This document shows positions 18,242 through 27,643 of a stretch of DNA of 64,000 nucleotides, one piece after another. This DNA comes from Acinetobacter guillouiae CIP 63.46. Lineage in GTDB: Bacteria; Pseudomonadota; Gammaproteobacteria; Pseudomonadales; Moraxellaceae. How positions within the stretch are numbered: the first letter of the stretch is position 1; every line of letters starts with the position of its first letter. Both the position numbers and the translations under genes were made by a program. The notes under the pieces are model-generated. The model saw only the letters and a program-made list of their open reading frames with translations. It did not search any database and was not told the origin of the DNA. The stretch spans positions 1,514,324-1,578,323 of the forward strand of contig NZ_KB849283.1 of the NCBI RefSeq assembly GCF_000368145.1, read 5' to 3'.

Positions 18242-19534
18242 TTAATTGGCAAGCAGCGTCTTAACATCTTCCATCAACTGTCCGTTTTCAACATTCACAG
18301 TGTATATACTGAAGTGATCCCAAGTTGGATCGGTTCTATAATCAATTTTAGTAGTTAAAGCCCGTGCCTGTGCTACCAAAGCATCTGTTGCCTGTGGTAA
18401 CACGATAGCATCGCTGCCCCCTTGATAAATAATAATTGGGGTTTTAATCAGACTTTGTAATGGTTGCGAATCCTTGTCTAGAAATTGTCTTACAATTGGA
18501 TCATTTTTAAAGCCATTCTTTTTACGAGAAGAATAACCTTTTAGACTCCCTTGATTTTTTTCCAGATACTCTGCCATCGGCCCCCCTATAAATTCAAAAC
18601 CCAATTCAAAAGTACAAAGTAATTCTGCTTGTTCGGCAGTTTTATCAGTCGGCGAGTTAAATATTTTACTGTATAAAGACTCGGTTGGATAAACACTCTT
18701 CATACTCGCAGCCATAAAGGAGGTTAAGGTATCTAACACGGCATAGCCTAGTGATTGACGGAATGATGGACTCTCCATTTCTGCCAAAGCCATTTCCGAC
18801 AAGGTTTCAATCATCTCCAGATTATTTGCGGGTGCGGTTGCGACTGCCCCCTTATAATCCATATTGGCACGCGCTGCATATTGTGCTGCACCTAATGCAG
18901 CATGACCACCTTGCGAGTGTCCCAAAACTGCCCACTTATTCGATGCTTTGTTGCCTAACCAACTTTTGGTTGCCACCACCGCATCTGTAATCGAATAAGC
19001 TTCACTTTTTAAATTTAAAAATGGATGGATTTCCGTTCCACTCGGCTCACCTAGCCCTTCATAATCTGGCGCAACCACGACATAGCCATCTTTAACCAAG
19101 CTATCAATCATATTATAGGTAGATTTATCTTCACCAGTTAAAAGCGAAGTCGTAATTAATCGATTTTTACTTGGTGCGCATTTGTCAGCAACACCCGCAG
19201 CACCGTGTGCCCAAGCCACAATTGGCCAACCTCCTGCTGGTGGCGTAGTTTTTGGAGTAAAGACCAACGCGGTTGCTTGAGTTTCTTGCCCTGTGATACC
19301 TTTCATTTTATAGGTCATCACCACACTGTCATCCGCATTTGGTGGAAGAATAAAATTTTCAACATCAATGACATACGGTTTTGGCGTATTCACCACTGGA
19401 TTTTGAATGTTGTTGACATCTGCATTTACATTTGTACTTGTAGATGAATTATCCCCCTTGTCATCACTACCACCACAGGCAGTGAGAAATAGACCAGATC
19501 CAAGCAACATTACGGTGAGTAAATTTAATTTCAT
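18242..19534 (-). CDS. Secreted lipoprotein alpha/beta-hydrolase, paralog 6
   Basis: 430 residues from the ATG eight bases after AAGGA. Signal peptide with lipobox LTAC, Gly/Ser/Asp-rich tether, and a hydrolase domain with Ser in GHSQGGH, Asp in QGGSDAIV and His in TWDHFS. The core between KSEAYSITDAVVATKSWLG and ARANMDYKGAV is almost the same as in paralogs 4, 5 and 7, while the segment between Ser and Asp varies. That pattern fits gene duplication with change in a lid or substrate-binding region. Substrate unknown. Confidence 0.8.
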   Translation of the reverse strand: MKLNLLTVMLLGSGLFLTACGGSDDKGDNSSTSTNVNADVNNIQNPVVNTPKPYVIDVENFILPPNADDSVVMTYKMKGITGQETQATALVFTPKTTPPAGGWPIVAWAHGAAGVADKCAPSKNRLITTSLLTGEDKSTYNMIDSLVKDGYVVVAPDYEGLGEPSGTEIHPFLNLKSEAYSITDAVVATKSWLGNKASNKWAVLGHSQGGHAALGAAQYAARANMDYKGAVATAPANNLEMIETLSEMALAEMESPSFRQSLGYAVLDTLTSFMAASMKSVYPTESLYSKIFNSPTDKTAEQAELLCTFELGFEFIGGPMAEYLEKNQGSLKGYSSRKKNGFKNDPIVRQFLDKDSQPLQSLIKTPIIIYQGGSDAIVLPQATDALVAQARALTTKIDYRTDPTWDHFSIYTVNVENGQLMEDVKTLLAN

Positions 19535-20201
19535 ATCATTCATCCTTGTTTATCATTTTTTCTATCACTTTATTGTTAACAAATCATTTGTTAACACGAT
19601 CCCCTTAGATCGCTGATCTTTTGCTTGATGACTTTTTAAATTACGTCACAACTGCACAATTTTTAAGCTCAGCTTTATTATAATTTAGCCATAAATAAAA
19701 ATTTAGCAAGTTACATTTGATCTTTAAATGATTTAAAATATTTAAAAAAATTAAGCTATTAGCACAAAATTCACTAAAAATATGCTGTATTTATACAATC
19801 TTATACTTGCGTTTATATTGATTAATAGCCGCTATATAATTCACATATTATCTAAATTTTGTGAATTGTAGCGTTAAGAAAATATGCTTTTGATTATTTT
19901 AATTTAAAAAAACTTAACAATAACCATAAAACATGTTTAAATTTCAAGCAATTTAAGAGCATTAATCTTTAGACTTATCAAGGAAAATAAATAAAAAAAT
20001 TGCGACCAAATACAATTAAATTCAAAACCATAACCTATTTTGATTGGATATTTCGGTAATAAAATATCCCGCTCCCTTAAAGCCTAAACCAGAAAAATGC
20101 CACTTTTACGAGACTCAATTCAGATTAACCATAGAAAACGCATTTTTTTAATAAAGATAAGCAGTATTTACTTTGCAAAGAAGAGGATTTAAAAATCAAA
20201 A
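19535..20201. other. Gene-free interval upstream of paralog 6
   Basis: Shares the duplicated control block (CAATTTTTAAGCT...ATTATAATT, AAATTCACT) with the upstream regions of paralogs 4 and 7. Beyond about 20000 the DNA is unrelated and I see no gene in it. Confidence 0.55.
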
Positions 20202-20322
20202 AATGATTCTATTGAATGAATCATATTGGTATTGAAGGTGCCTTCTCCCTTTACGGAAGAAGGCGAGGATGAGCGGAATTTATGTTGATCTATGTTTTAA
20301 AAAAAGACTTATAAAAGAAGCC
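20202..20322. repeat. Dispersed intergenic repeat, full copy with hairpin
   Basis: Matches the element at 164-282 over about 120 bases. It holds a hairpin GCCTTCT / AGAAGGC near its centre (20240-20264), without a T-run, so it is not a standard terminator. It lies 29 bases past the stop of paralog 7. Confidence 0.6.
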
Positions 20323-20350
20323 ACTTGTAAGGACTAAACACACTCAAAAT

Positions 20351-21604
20351 TTAATTAGCAAGCAAGGTCTTAATATCTTCTAGCAGTTGTCCATTATCAA
20401 CATTGGCCGTAAATGAACCAGTGTGATCCCAACTCGAATTGGTTCTATAATCAATTTTGGTGGTTAAAGCTCGTGCCTGTGCCACCAAGGCATCAGTCGC
20501 CTGTGGTAATACAACAGTGTCTTTACCGCCCTGATAAATAATAATCGGCGTTTTAACGAGTGTTTGTAAGGGCTGTGAATCTGTACCCAAAAATTGTCTT
20601 ACGATTGGATCATTCTTATAGCCCTCTTTTTTACGCGGATAATCTTTAAGACTCCCGTTCTTAATATTATAAACAGTCATCGGTAGTGCAAAAGCAGCCC
20701 CCATTCCTGCAAGACATTCTCTTTCTGCTTTCTCAGCAATTTTATCAGTAGGTGTTTTAAATATAATACTGTATACAGCCTCAGTTGGATTTACCGCCTT
20801 TATACCTGCTGCCATATAAGCCGTTAAAGTATCGAGTGCAGCATAACCGCCGATCTGAATTAACCCATCTGCATCCGCTAAAGCCATTTCCGACAGGTTT
20901 TCGATCAATTCCAGATTATTTGCCGGTGCCATTGCAACTGCACCCCTATAATCCATATTGGCACGGGCTGCATACTGCGCTGCACCTAATGCTGCATGAC
21001 CGCCTTGCGAGATTCCAGCAACCGCCCATTTATTGGATGCTTTATTGCCCAACCAACTTTTGGTTGCCACCACAGCATCGGTAATTGAATAAGCTTCACT
21101 TTTTAAATTTAAAAACGGATGGATCTCCTTCTCGCTCGGTTCACCCATACCCTCATAATCTGGTGCAACCACCACATAACCTGCCTTAACAAAGTCATCG
21201 ACCATTTTTTGAGTATGCACATCGGCTATAGGCACAAATAATTTATTTTTACTCGGTGCACACTTGTCAGCAACACCAGTCGTTCCATGTGCCCAAGCCA
21301 CAATTGGCCAACCTCCAGTAGGCGGTGCAGTCTTAGGGGTAAAGACCAATGCGGTTGCCTGAGTTTCTTGTCCTGTGATGCCTTTCATTTTATAAGTCAT
21401 CACCACACTCTCATCCGCATTGGGTGGAAGAACATCATTTTTAATATTATAAGGTACTGGTGTATTGACCACTGGATTTTGAATATTGTTCACATCTACA
21501 TCTGAGCTTGTCGATAAATGATCACTATTGTCGTCATCACCACCACATGCAGTTAGAAATAGCGTAGATCCAGTCAATAACACTGAAAGTAATTTTAATT
21601 TCAT
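20351..21604 (-). CDS. Secreted lipoprotein alpha/beta-hydrolase, paralog 7
   Basis: 417 residues. The frame is open further upstream, but the ATG chosen has AAGGA eight bases before it and begins the signal peptide MKLKLLSVLLTGS with lipobox LTAC, as in its sisters. Hydrolase domain with Ser in GISQGGH, Asp in QGGKDTVV and His in SWDHTG. It is the most upstream of the seven copies. Predicted to be lipid-anchored in the cell envelope and to hydrolyse an ester; substrate unknown. Confidence 0.8.
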   Translation of the reverse strand: MKLKLLSVLLTGSTLFLTACGGDDDNSDHLSTSSDVDVNNIQNPVVNTPVPYNIKNDVLPPNADESVVMTYKMKGITGQETQATALVFTPKTAPPTGGWPIVAWAHGTTGVADKCAPSKNKLFVPIADVHTQKMVDDFVKAGYVVVAPDYEGMGEPSEKEIHPFLNLKSEAYSITDAVVATKSWLGNKASNKWAVAGISQGGHAALGAAQYAARANMDYRGAVAMAPANNLELIENLSEMALADADGLIQIGGYAALDTLTAYMAAGIKAVNPTEAVYSIIFKTPTDKIAEKAERECLAGMGAAFALPMTVYNIKNGSLKDYPRKKEGYKNDPIVRQFLGTDSQPLQTLVKTPIIIYQGGKDTVVLPQATDALVAQARALTTKIDYRTNSSWDHTGSFTANVDNGQLLEDIKTLLAN

Positions 21605-22169
21605 ATAATTCTTCCTTTTTATCATTTTTTCTATCAGTTCAGCAGGGTCAACCCATCGCTTGCCAGCGCTGATCCAATAGATCACTCATCTTAGTTTAAT
21701 GTTTATGTTGTTATTACTTCATAATACCTGGCAATATTTAAGCTAGGCTTTATTACAATTAAGACATAAATATAAATTTAGCAAATGAGATTTAATCTTT
21801 AAAACATATTAAATTATCTCATCAATCCAACTTTTTCATTTATCAATCAACTGAATTTAATGTAGTTTTTATACACCAATCAGCATAAATTAATTCCATA
21901 ATACTCAATTTTTTAATATATTTTTCACAGTCTTACCGATGAATAAATTCTTATCAATGATTTATTTTATTATTTAAATTTCAATCAATTTTTAATCATT
22001 TGTTTTAAGTATTCTAAAGATAATTCACATTAAAAAACTGATTCTGCGTGTGATTTAAGCAAAAGCCTGTACTTATCTTAATTTTAGATGGGTTTCATTT
22101 GTATTTAGCGTCTAAAAAAGCTAGTTTAATAAGGCGCTCTTTCTTATCTATTTGTTGAGGAACAAAGGT
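21605..22169. other. Divergent intergenic region between paralog 7 and the ExoX-like gene
   Basis: The part next to paralog 7 repeats the shared control block (AATATTTAAGCTAGGCTTTATTACAATTAAG-like, written here in pieces: ATTTAAGCT, GCTTTATTA). The right part should hold the promoter of the nuclease gene. No gene seen. Confidence 0.5.
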
Positions 22170-22871
22170 ATGCAAGCAATAATTCTAGATACTGAAACTC
22201 ATACACTCAATGGATTGCCCATTGAAATTGCTTATGCACCGATTCAAATTCAAGAAGGGAAATTAAGCTTAGATCGGGAACAAATGTTCGATCAACTTTA
22301 TAGTATTGGCAATGAAAAAATTTCCTTTGGCTCAATGGCAGTTCACCATATCTTAGAATCTGATCTTGTCGGGCAACCTAATTTTTCCAGCTTTGAACTT
22401 CCTCAGCACACCCAATATATCATTGGGCATAATATTGATTATGATATTCGCGCAATCCAACAATGTGGCGTAGATACTGCTCATATCAAAGCCATTTGTA
22501 CGCTGGCACTTGCTCGTCTTGTTTGGCCTGATGCTGAAGCACACAATATATCAGCACTGATTTATATGATCAGTAAAGGTAGTGAGAAAGCACGTGAAAT
22601 GTTAAAAGGTGCACATCGTGCAGATGCCGATATTATTTTAACTGCAAATATTCTCATGCATATTGTTTATCAACTCAAAATTCAAACCATTGAAGAATTA
22701 TATGAAGCCTCAGAAGATGCGCGTATCCCGCGCAGTATTAACTTTGGTAAGCATCGTGGGACAGCGATTGCAGAATTACCCAAAGACTATGTGCAATGGT
22801 TGCTTCGTCAAGATGAGCTTGACCCTTATTTACGCAAAGCTTTAGAGAATGCAAACATCGTCACACTTTAA
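22170..22871 (+). CDS. ExoX-like DEDD exonuclease with C-terminal DUF3820
   Basis: 233 residues. The N-terminal part is a DEDD-type 3'-5' exonuclease fold: ILDTET (first acidic motif), IGHNIDYD (second) and GAHRADADI (third, with the His and Asp). The C-terminal 45 residues (INFGKHRGTAIAELPKDYVQWLL) match DUF3820, which is often joined to such nucleases. It probably trims single-stranded or damaged DNA. An upstream TTG could extend the frame by six codons, but GAGG lies ten bases before this ATG. A short gap separates it from the next gene in the same direction. Confidence 0.85.
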   Translation: MQAIILDTETHTLNGLPIEIAYAPIQIQEGKLSLDREQMFDQLYSIGNEKISFGSMAVHHILESDLVGQPNFSSFELPQHTQYIIGHNIDYDIRAIQQCGVDTAHIKAICTLALARLVWPDAEAHNISALIYMISKGSEKAREMLKGAHRADADIILTANILMHIVYQLKIQTIEELYEASEDARIPRSINFGKHRGTAIAELPKDYVQWLLRQDELDPYLRKALENANIVTL

Positions 22872-22956
22872 ACTGATGATTTGTAACAATAAAGTCATAT
22901 TAGTGTAATTTTCATTCTTTACTCTAGGGTCAATTTATTGGGGAATAATTTGACTC

Positions 22957-23652
22957 ATGGATCACTATTTTAAAACTGACTTGGGAATTCAGACTTTAAA
23001 ACATCGCTCAATTCAACTCACTGCTCGCCAAAGACAATTACTGCTTCTTATCGGCACAGATGATTTTAAAATTTTGAATAGTTCACTAAAGCAACGGCTT
23101 GCAACACCAGAACTTCTTCAACAGTTAGAAGAGCTTGGTCTAATTTTTCAGAATCAAATGAATGGTGCGCCTCAAGTTAAGTCAAAAATAACATCAGAAT
23201 CGTCCAAGATTGAACAATCAAATCAGCGCACCCCTTCAAATCTGACAACTGAAATGGGCTTTAAACCGTCACCTAAAGCAGTTGAAAATCCAGCAATTAT
23301 TAGCGATACACAGCTCAGTCAAAATACAAAATCAGCAGATCCAAACCCCATCCAGCAAAGCGTTAGCACGGTCACACCTAGACACGTAGCGCATGCCGAA
23401 ACCACGCCTGAACTGAATTATATAAATTTTGATGACATCAAATACAAAATGTCTACCCTGCTACAAACGCATTGCGGCTTGATGACCAAACAATTGGTCA
23501 TGCAAATACAGCAGGCAAAATCAATTCGAGATATTAAATTTTGTCAAATGCAGTGGATTACCGCACTTCAAGAAAGTCGAATCTCTCCCCAAGAATTAAA
23601 TCAAACCATGCAACAAATTAATTATTCACTCCAACATCTACAATCATCTTAA
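22957..23652 (+). CDS. Hypothetical protein, 231 aa
   Basis: Not assigned. The N-terminal 65 residues (TARQRQLLLLIGTDDFKIL... LLQQLEELGLI) look like a small winged-helix-type domain. Residues about 70-150 are a polar, Ser/Thr/Pro/Asn-rich disordered linker. The C-terminal 80 residues are helical (MSTLLQTHCGLMTKQLVMQIQQA). It follows the ExoX-like gene by 85 bases in the same direction and has its own terminator. A regulatory or scaffold role is a guess. Confidence 0.7.
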   Translation: MDHYFKTDLGIQTLKHRSIQLTARQRQLLLLIGTDDFKILNSSLKQRLATPELLQQLEELGLIFQNQMNGAPQVKSKITSESSKIEQSNQRTPSNLTTEMGFKPSPKAVENPAIISDTQLSQNTKSADPNPIQQSVSTVTPRHVAHAETTPELNYINFDDIKYKMSTLLQTHCGLMTKQLVMQIQQAKSIRDIKFCQMQWITALQESRISPQELNQTMQQINYSLQHLQSS

Positions 23653-23684
23653 AGCAACCCTAAATATTTATTTCAATTCACCCC

Positions 23685-23731
23685 CTTAGAATGACAAATG
23701 AAGTGCTTTAAAGTCATTCTAAGTCTTTTTA
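23685..23731 (+). terminator. Intrinsic terminator
   Basis: Stem CTTAGAATGAC / GTCATTCTAAG with a long loop, followed by TCTTTTTATTT. Confidence 0.8.
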
Positions 23732-24006
23732 TTTAAGGGTATTTTTGATTTATTCTCGAATATCAAAACTTTAAAGCCCAATAAGCTACCGCCAATAAAT
23801 CAAAGTTTTATGTATATTAAAGATGATTTAAAAGCACAATATTATCCCAACTTTGCAATTTTAAATGAGAGAAATACAGATCAATTTTTAAACCCTCTTA
23901 AGCTTATTCTCATACATTCATATCTCTTTACAAAATCACATTGTCTGTTTTACACGCATTCTGTAGAATTATAGGTACGCCAATGATTTAAAACAATTAG
24001 ACAATT

Positions 24007-24297
24007 ATGACTCAATACCTTACAAAATCGACCAACCAAACAGCTTTAGAACTTTCAAATTTTTACCCAACGTTTGAACAATGTTTAAATGCTGTATCCA
24101 ATATTAAATATCAAAAAGATTTACGTATCAAAAGTGATCCTATTTCATCTCAACATATTTTGGTTGAAAGCTATTCTCGAGGAACACTTCAAGATAAGTT
24201 TAAAATTGAAAAAAATGCAATTGAGCATGCAAACAAAAACCGTTTGGCCTTATATCATCTTGTTGCTGTCACACTCGATCATTTTAAAGCTGCTTAA
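24007..24297 (+). CDS. Hypothetical protein, 96 aa
   Basis: A short soluble protein that I do not recognise. It has a helical first half (TALELSNFYPTFEQCLNAVSNI), a charged middle and an Ala/His-rich C-terminal helix (HLVAVTLDHFKAA). No clear ribosome-binding site lies before the ATG. The frame is followed by a strong shared terminator. A second frame through the same DNA looks like a shadow. Confidence 0.6.
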   Translation: MTQYLTKSTNQTALELSNFYPTFEQCLNAVSNIKYQKDLRIKSDPISSQHILVESYSRGTLQDKFKIEKNAIEHANKNRLALYHLVAVTLDHFKAA

Positions 24298-24328
24298 TAT
24301 TCACACAACCTTTTAAACTGATTAAAAA

Positions 24329-24366
24329 TAAAACGTGTTGGGCTTTTCACCCAACACGTTTTTTTA
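24329..24366. terminator. Bidirectional terminator between convergent genes
   Basis: Stem AACGTGTTGGG / CCCAACACGTT with an A-run on the left and seven T on the right. Confidence 0.9.
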
Positions 24367-24380
24367 ATTGATGATAACAA

Positions 24381-24608
24381 TTAGCTGACTTGTTCAATTA
24401 CACGATAAATACTGTCACTTTCTTTGCTTTCAAAAAGCAACTCTATACTTGGTAAGATCTTCTCGCCATCAACAACGATATGATCAATTTTTTGGAACAA
24501 TGATAAATTATCTGTGTCTTCATGCTCTTGCAGCTTATTTAACCAAGCCATCGCATTCAGCTCATTACTATATTGATCCTTGACCCTTACTGTAATCATT
24601 TCAGTCAT
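24381..24608 (-). CDS. Hypothetical protein, 75 aa (paralog of the one at 33155)
   Basis: A small soluble protein. GAGG lies eight bases before the ATG. Its C-terminal part IDHIVVDGEKILPSIELLFES...IYRVIEQ aligns with IKYIIVENELLRPNFEMLFES...IYKILEP of the 70-residue protein encoded at 33155-33367, and the N-termini (TVRVKDQY / DINVKDQF) also agree. The two are members of one small family. Function unknown; the strand-like pattern suggests a compact beta-alpha fold. Confidence 0.75.
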   Translation of the reverse strand: MTEMITVRVKDQYSNELNAMAWLNKLQEHEDTDNLSLFQKIDHIVVDGEKILPSIELLFESKESDSIYRVIEQVS

Positions 24609-25239
24609 TTTTCTGTCCTCTTTTTTATATACTGTTTTCTTATAGCATGCGCCAAAATAAAAATTAGCTTAAAGTTGTTAGATTTTATGGCAATGTTAAA
24701 AATTAGCTACATTACTATTTTTTTTATTTATAAAATAGAGAGTTACTTTGAATACTTTATGTAAATACAGCTTCAATCAATTATTTCATGACGTTTCAAA
24801 AAATCAGAAAAAGAAAAGCTCGCATTTCTGCGAGCTTTTTATGTTGGAAAGCTAGTGCTTATTTTTTATTTGAACTGGAGTCACAAATTCAATAAGCCGT
24901 CATTGATCTGTCCAACTACTTCGTAGCGTCTTATCGACCTACTGTAGTTTTAATATAGTCAGATGCGCTTTGATCTGCAAGATACAGTAACATTATTGAA
25001 CGATATCACAGCAATTTTGAAATTGAATATTTTTTTAATTGGTAGATAATAGATAAGTTTGATTGACTATAATTTAATATCTATCAACCTGAAAAAATCT
25101 AAATAACACTAAACAAAAACTAGCCAGTAAAAATTATTTTATAAAAATAACCTATAAACCTACCACGCTAGATTACCTATTACATTGATTATCATTAAGA
25201 TTTATATATCATTAAATCTCTTTTCATAAATCAAAAAGC
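24609..25239. other. Gene-free interval
   Basis: More than 600 bases of A+T-rich DNA with one strong hairpin terminator (listed separately) and no supportable gene. Confidence 0.5.
24811..24843. terminator. Unassigned bidirectional terminator
   Basis: Perfect 11-bp stem AAAAGCTCGCA with loop TTTC and a T-run. No gene clearly ends here on either strand. Confidence 0.75.
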
Positions 25240-25280
25240 GATCATGTTGAGTGAATTATATTGGTATTGATAGCCCCCCT
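25240..25280. repeat. Dispersed intergenic repeat, left-half copy
   Basis: GATCATGTTG, GTGAATTATATTG and GTATTGA match the left part of the copies at 164 and 20202. It ends at the stop of the next minus-strand gene. Confidence 0.5.
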
Positions 25281-25286
25281 TTCCCA

Positions 25287-25538
25287 CTATTTATCTAAAC
25301 ACATTTTCTCGATTTCACTTTTATTGCTGTAATTCAAGCGGTTTTTAAAACACCTACAATATTGTCTAGACTGCGTGTACTTTAAATTTTCAGGAATATG
25401 TATACCGAAACATTCCGTCTCAATATGTCCTTTTTGTGATAAAGGAAGCTCTGCTTTACTGAGCAAAATACCAAGACCAAATGCAATAAGCATGGCAAAA
25501 AAGATTAAACCTTTATAATGGATGATTTGCTTGACCAT
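25287..25538 (-). CDS. Hypothetical single-pass membrane protein, 83 aa
   Basis: Residues 10-27 (LIFFAMLIAFGLGILLS) form one membrane segment or an uncleaved signal; the remaining 55 residues are polar and contain four cysteines (ECFG, QYCRCF, KMCLDK), so they probably face the periplasm. No good ribosome-binding site is seen. Function unknown. Confidence 0.55.
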   Translation of the reverse strand: MVKQIIHYKGLIFFAMLIAFGLGILLSKAELPLSQKGHIETECFGIHIPENLKYTQSRQYCRCFKNRLNYSNKSEIEKMCLDK

Positions 25539-25915
25539 GAGTGGCTAAATTTATAGAACATGATGAAGCTAATCCTAGCTTAAACTTTCCTGTTTTTTTA
25601 TTTATTTTTAAAAACAATTGAATAACAAATAAGGGAGTTAACATGCGCTGATCTTTTAAAGCAAAATAAATATACAGGTCTATCAGCTAAAATTTTTCAA
25701 CAGCTTATGCAACTTTTGAGCGCGACTCATTTTATTCTATATGATTGCTTAAAAACTTTAATTTTCAAACAAATATAGCACATGGAATAATCATGAAAAA
25801 TAGAAGCAATGATCATTTTCATTTTAACGTATTATTTTTATTCTCTAAAAGCACTAGAAATATCAAATAAATCTTACGGCTCAGTAAAGTATTTATAAAT
25901 AGAGAAAATTAATCT
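25539..25915. other. Gene-free interval
   Basis: A+T-rich spacer with no open frame or clear hairpin terminator that I can support. Confidence 0.45.
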
Positions 25916-26098
25916 CTATTTATTTTTTGCTATGGGTAATTTAGTTGAATATTCAGTATCATGCTTATCTAAATATTCACGAATTAATTGACGAACAACT
26001 TGAGATGGCTTTAAATCCTGACGATTACATAATTCTTCAAAAGCTTGTTTTTTATTTGGATCAATCAAAATTGTTAATCTTGCTGTTTTATTTTCCAT
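25916..26098 (-). CDS. Ribbon-helix-helix (CopG-like) DNA-binding protein, 60 aa
   Basis: The N-terminal strand (ARLTILIDPNKKQAFEELC) is followed by two helices with LKPSQVVRQLIREYLDKH, the usual RHH/CopG pattern; residues about 4-12 would pair in a dimer to contact DNA. AAGGAA lies seven bases before the ATG. No toxin gene is adjacent, so an antitoxin role is not supported. It may be a stand-alone small repressor. Confidence 0.78.
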   Translation of the reverse strand: MENKTARLTILIDPNKKQAFEELCNRQDLKPSQVVRQLIREYLDKHDTEYSTKLPIAKNK

Positions 26099-26356
26099 AC
26101 CATATTTCCTTAAATTTGTTAGCTATAGAATTGTAATAATATTTACAAGATTTTCAATGAAATTTTTTATCTCACAATAATCTTAGCTTAATGCATGACT
26201 TTGAGTTTAAATTATTTATTTTGTTTAATACCTAATTTTATCAATAAATCTATTATAAATTATGGTGAATATTTTTTGAATATTTTGATTTTATAATCAA
26301 AAATCACCCAACAGGCTATCACAACAGCGCTGATGCAATAGCCAAAACATTGATGC

Positions 26357-26713
26357 TTATGAGAAATCTAATTCTTTTTCAAAAACTCTGAGTTCGTGTC
26401 GTGCCATCGCTAAATTAGATTTTTGGCGATCTAATACTAGATATAAAAATAAGCTACTGTTTTTATCCAGTGGCCTCAATAAGTGATACTGCTTTCCTAA
26501 TGTAATTAAAATATCATCAATCGTGTCGCGTAATTTTAACGCTTCTGCCGTTTTCATTTTCGCTTTTAAAACCTCCGTATTTCCAGCGGCAGCAAGTTCC
26601 AAATCAATTCCTGTTCCATATGAAGCCAATGATAAGCCACTTGTACTATCAACAAGTGCCGCAGCAGTGAATCCGTCAATTTCTGATAAAGGTGTTAAGT
26701 CAATTTTAGCCAT
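26357..26713 (-). CDS. Roadblock/LC7-like domain protein, 118 aa
   Basis: The pattern LSEIDGFTAAALVDSTSGLSLASYG followed by AGNTEVLKAKMKTAEALKL and ILITLGKQYHLLRPL..LFLYLVLDRQKSNLAMARHELR matches the roadblock/LC7 fold (beta-beta-alpha-beta-beta-beta-alpha). Such proteins often partner with MglA-like small GTPases or act in gene clusters with them. No GTPase gene is nearby, so this is an orphan. AAGG lies about nine bases before the ATG. Confidence 0.7.
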   Translation of the reverse strand: MAKIDLTPLSEIDGFTAAALVDSTSGLSLASYGTGIDLELAAAGNTEVLKAKMKTAEALKLRDTIDDILITLGKQYHLLRPLDKNSSLFLYLVLDRQKSNLAMARHELRVFEKELDFS

Positions 26714-27410
26714 TTATATATGCCTTTTATTAAGTAAAAATAATATGAGTCGCTTTTAAAACATCCTCATGTTTAAAAAGTATCATAAAATTATAATATA
26801 ATATTATTTTATGATAATAATTTGTAACTTTTTTTAATTTAAACAAACAGTTAGATCACTATTACTCTATAATTAAAATATTTTATTTAATCTAAAAAAC
26901 ACTTATTACGTTTAAGTTCTGCATAAAAAACATGAATTTAAGCATAAATAAATCACTTATTTTTTTATAAAAAAATCACATAAAATTAAAACAAAGAATA
27001 AAATAATTTAAATACAAATATTTAGACTAAAACTCTAATTTACAGCAAAATTAACAAGAAAATATTTTAAAACTTTATTATTTATTCATATACGATATCT
27101 ATTAAGGTATTTATTATATTTCTTTTCATTTATATATTTAGCATGACCTGCCATCAACCTTATTTCCATATTAAAAAATAAGATGCTTAAAATATAGACG
27201 ATGTATGCTATATCATTGTACCCCCTGAGGAACGATCTCTACAATTCCTCTTTCAAACTTGGTTTTTAGACGCCCTCTAGCAGAATATTATTTACAAGAT
27301 GATTTGATGATTTATTTTAGAATTAACCAAGATCAGAGCATCTTTTTAGTTCTAAACAATGCTTCATCTATAAGGGCAAAGAAATAGAACACCAAACTCT
27401 ATCAGACTTT
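26714..27410. other. Gene-free, very A+T-rich interval
   Basis: About 700 bases without a supportable gene. Long A and T stretches dominate 26760-27180. A short G+C-richer patch at 27215-27290 shows no clear frame. It resembles xenogeneic DNA. Confidence 0.45.
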
Positions 27411-27447
27411 AAAAACCTGGTTAACCCATGAATATCAGGTCTTTTTT
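27411..27447. terminator. Probable terminator after the 64-aa gene
   Basis: Short stem ACCTG / CAGGT with a long loop and T-runs on both strands. Confidence 0.55.
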
Positions 27448-27448
27448 G

Positions 27449-27643
27449 TTAAGCCATCAACCAAATTTTATAAAATTCCTGAATATCCGACTCTAAAAAC
27501 TCATCACAGTCACTGTCGTATACAAATGTTTTTTGTTCTAATAAATATTCAGCTTGATGTTCCATCAAATATTTCTTTAAAAAGTTTTTAAATTCATTGG
27601 CACGCTCAGGAAAAATATGCTCTCCATCATAAAAAATCATCAT
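27449..27643 (-). CDS. Hypothetical protein, 64 aa
   Basis: A very acidic short protein (YDSDCDEFLESDIQEFYKIW) with no membrane segment. GAGG precedes ATG ATG by five bases, so translation is likely. Not recognised. It sits alone in an A+T-rich stretch. Confidence 0.6.
   Translation of the reverse strand: MMIFYDGEHIFPERANEFKNFLKKYLMEHQAEYLLEQKTFVYDSDCDEFLESDIQEFYKIWLMA

Noticed and set aside
25916-26098. RHH protein as antitoxin of a toxin-antitoxin pair
   Set aside because: No small toxin-like gene overlaps or adjoins it on the same strand.
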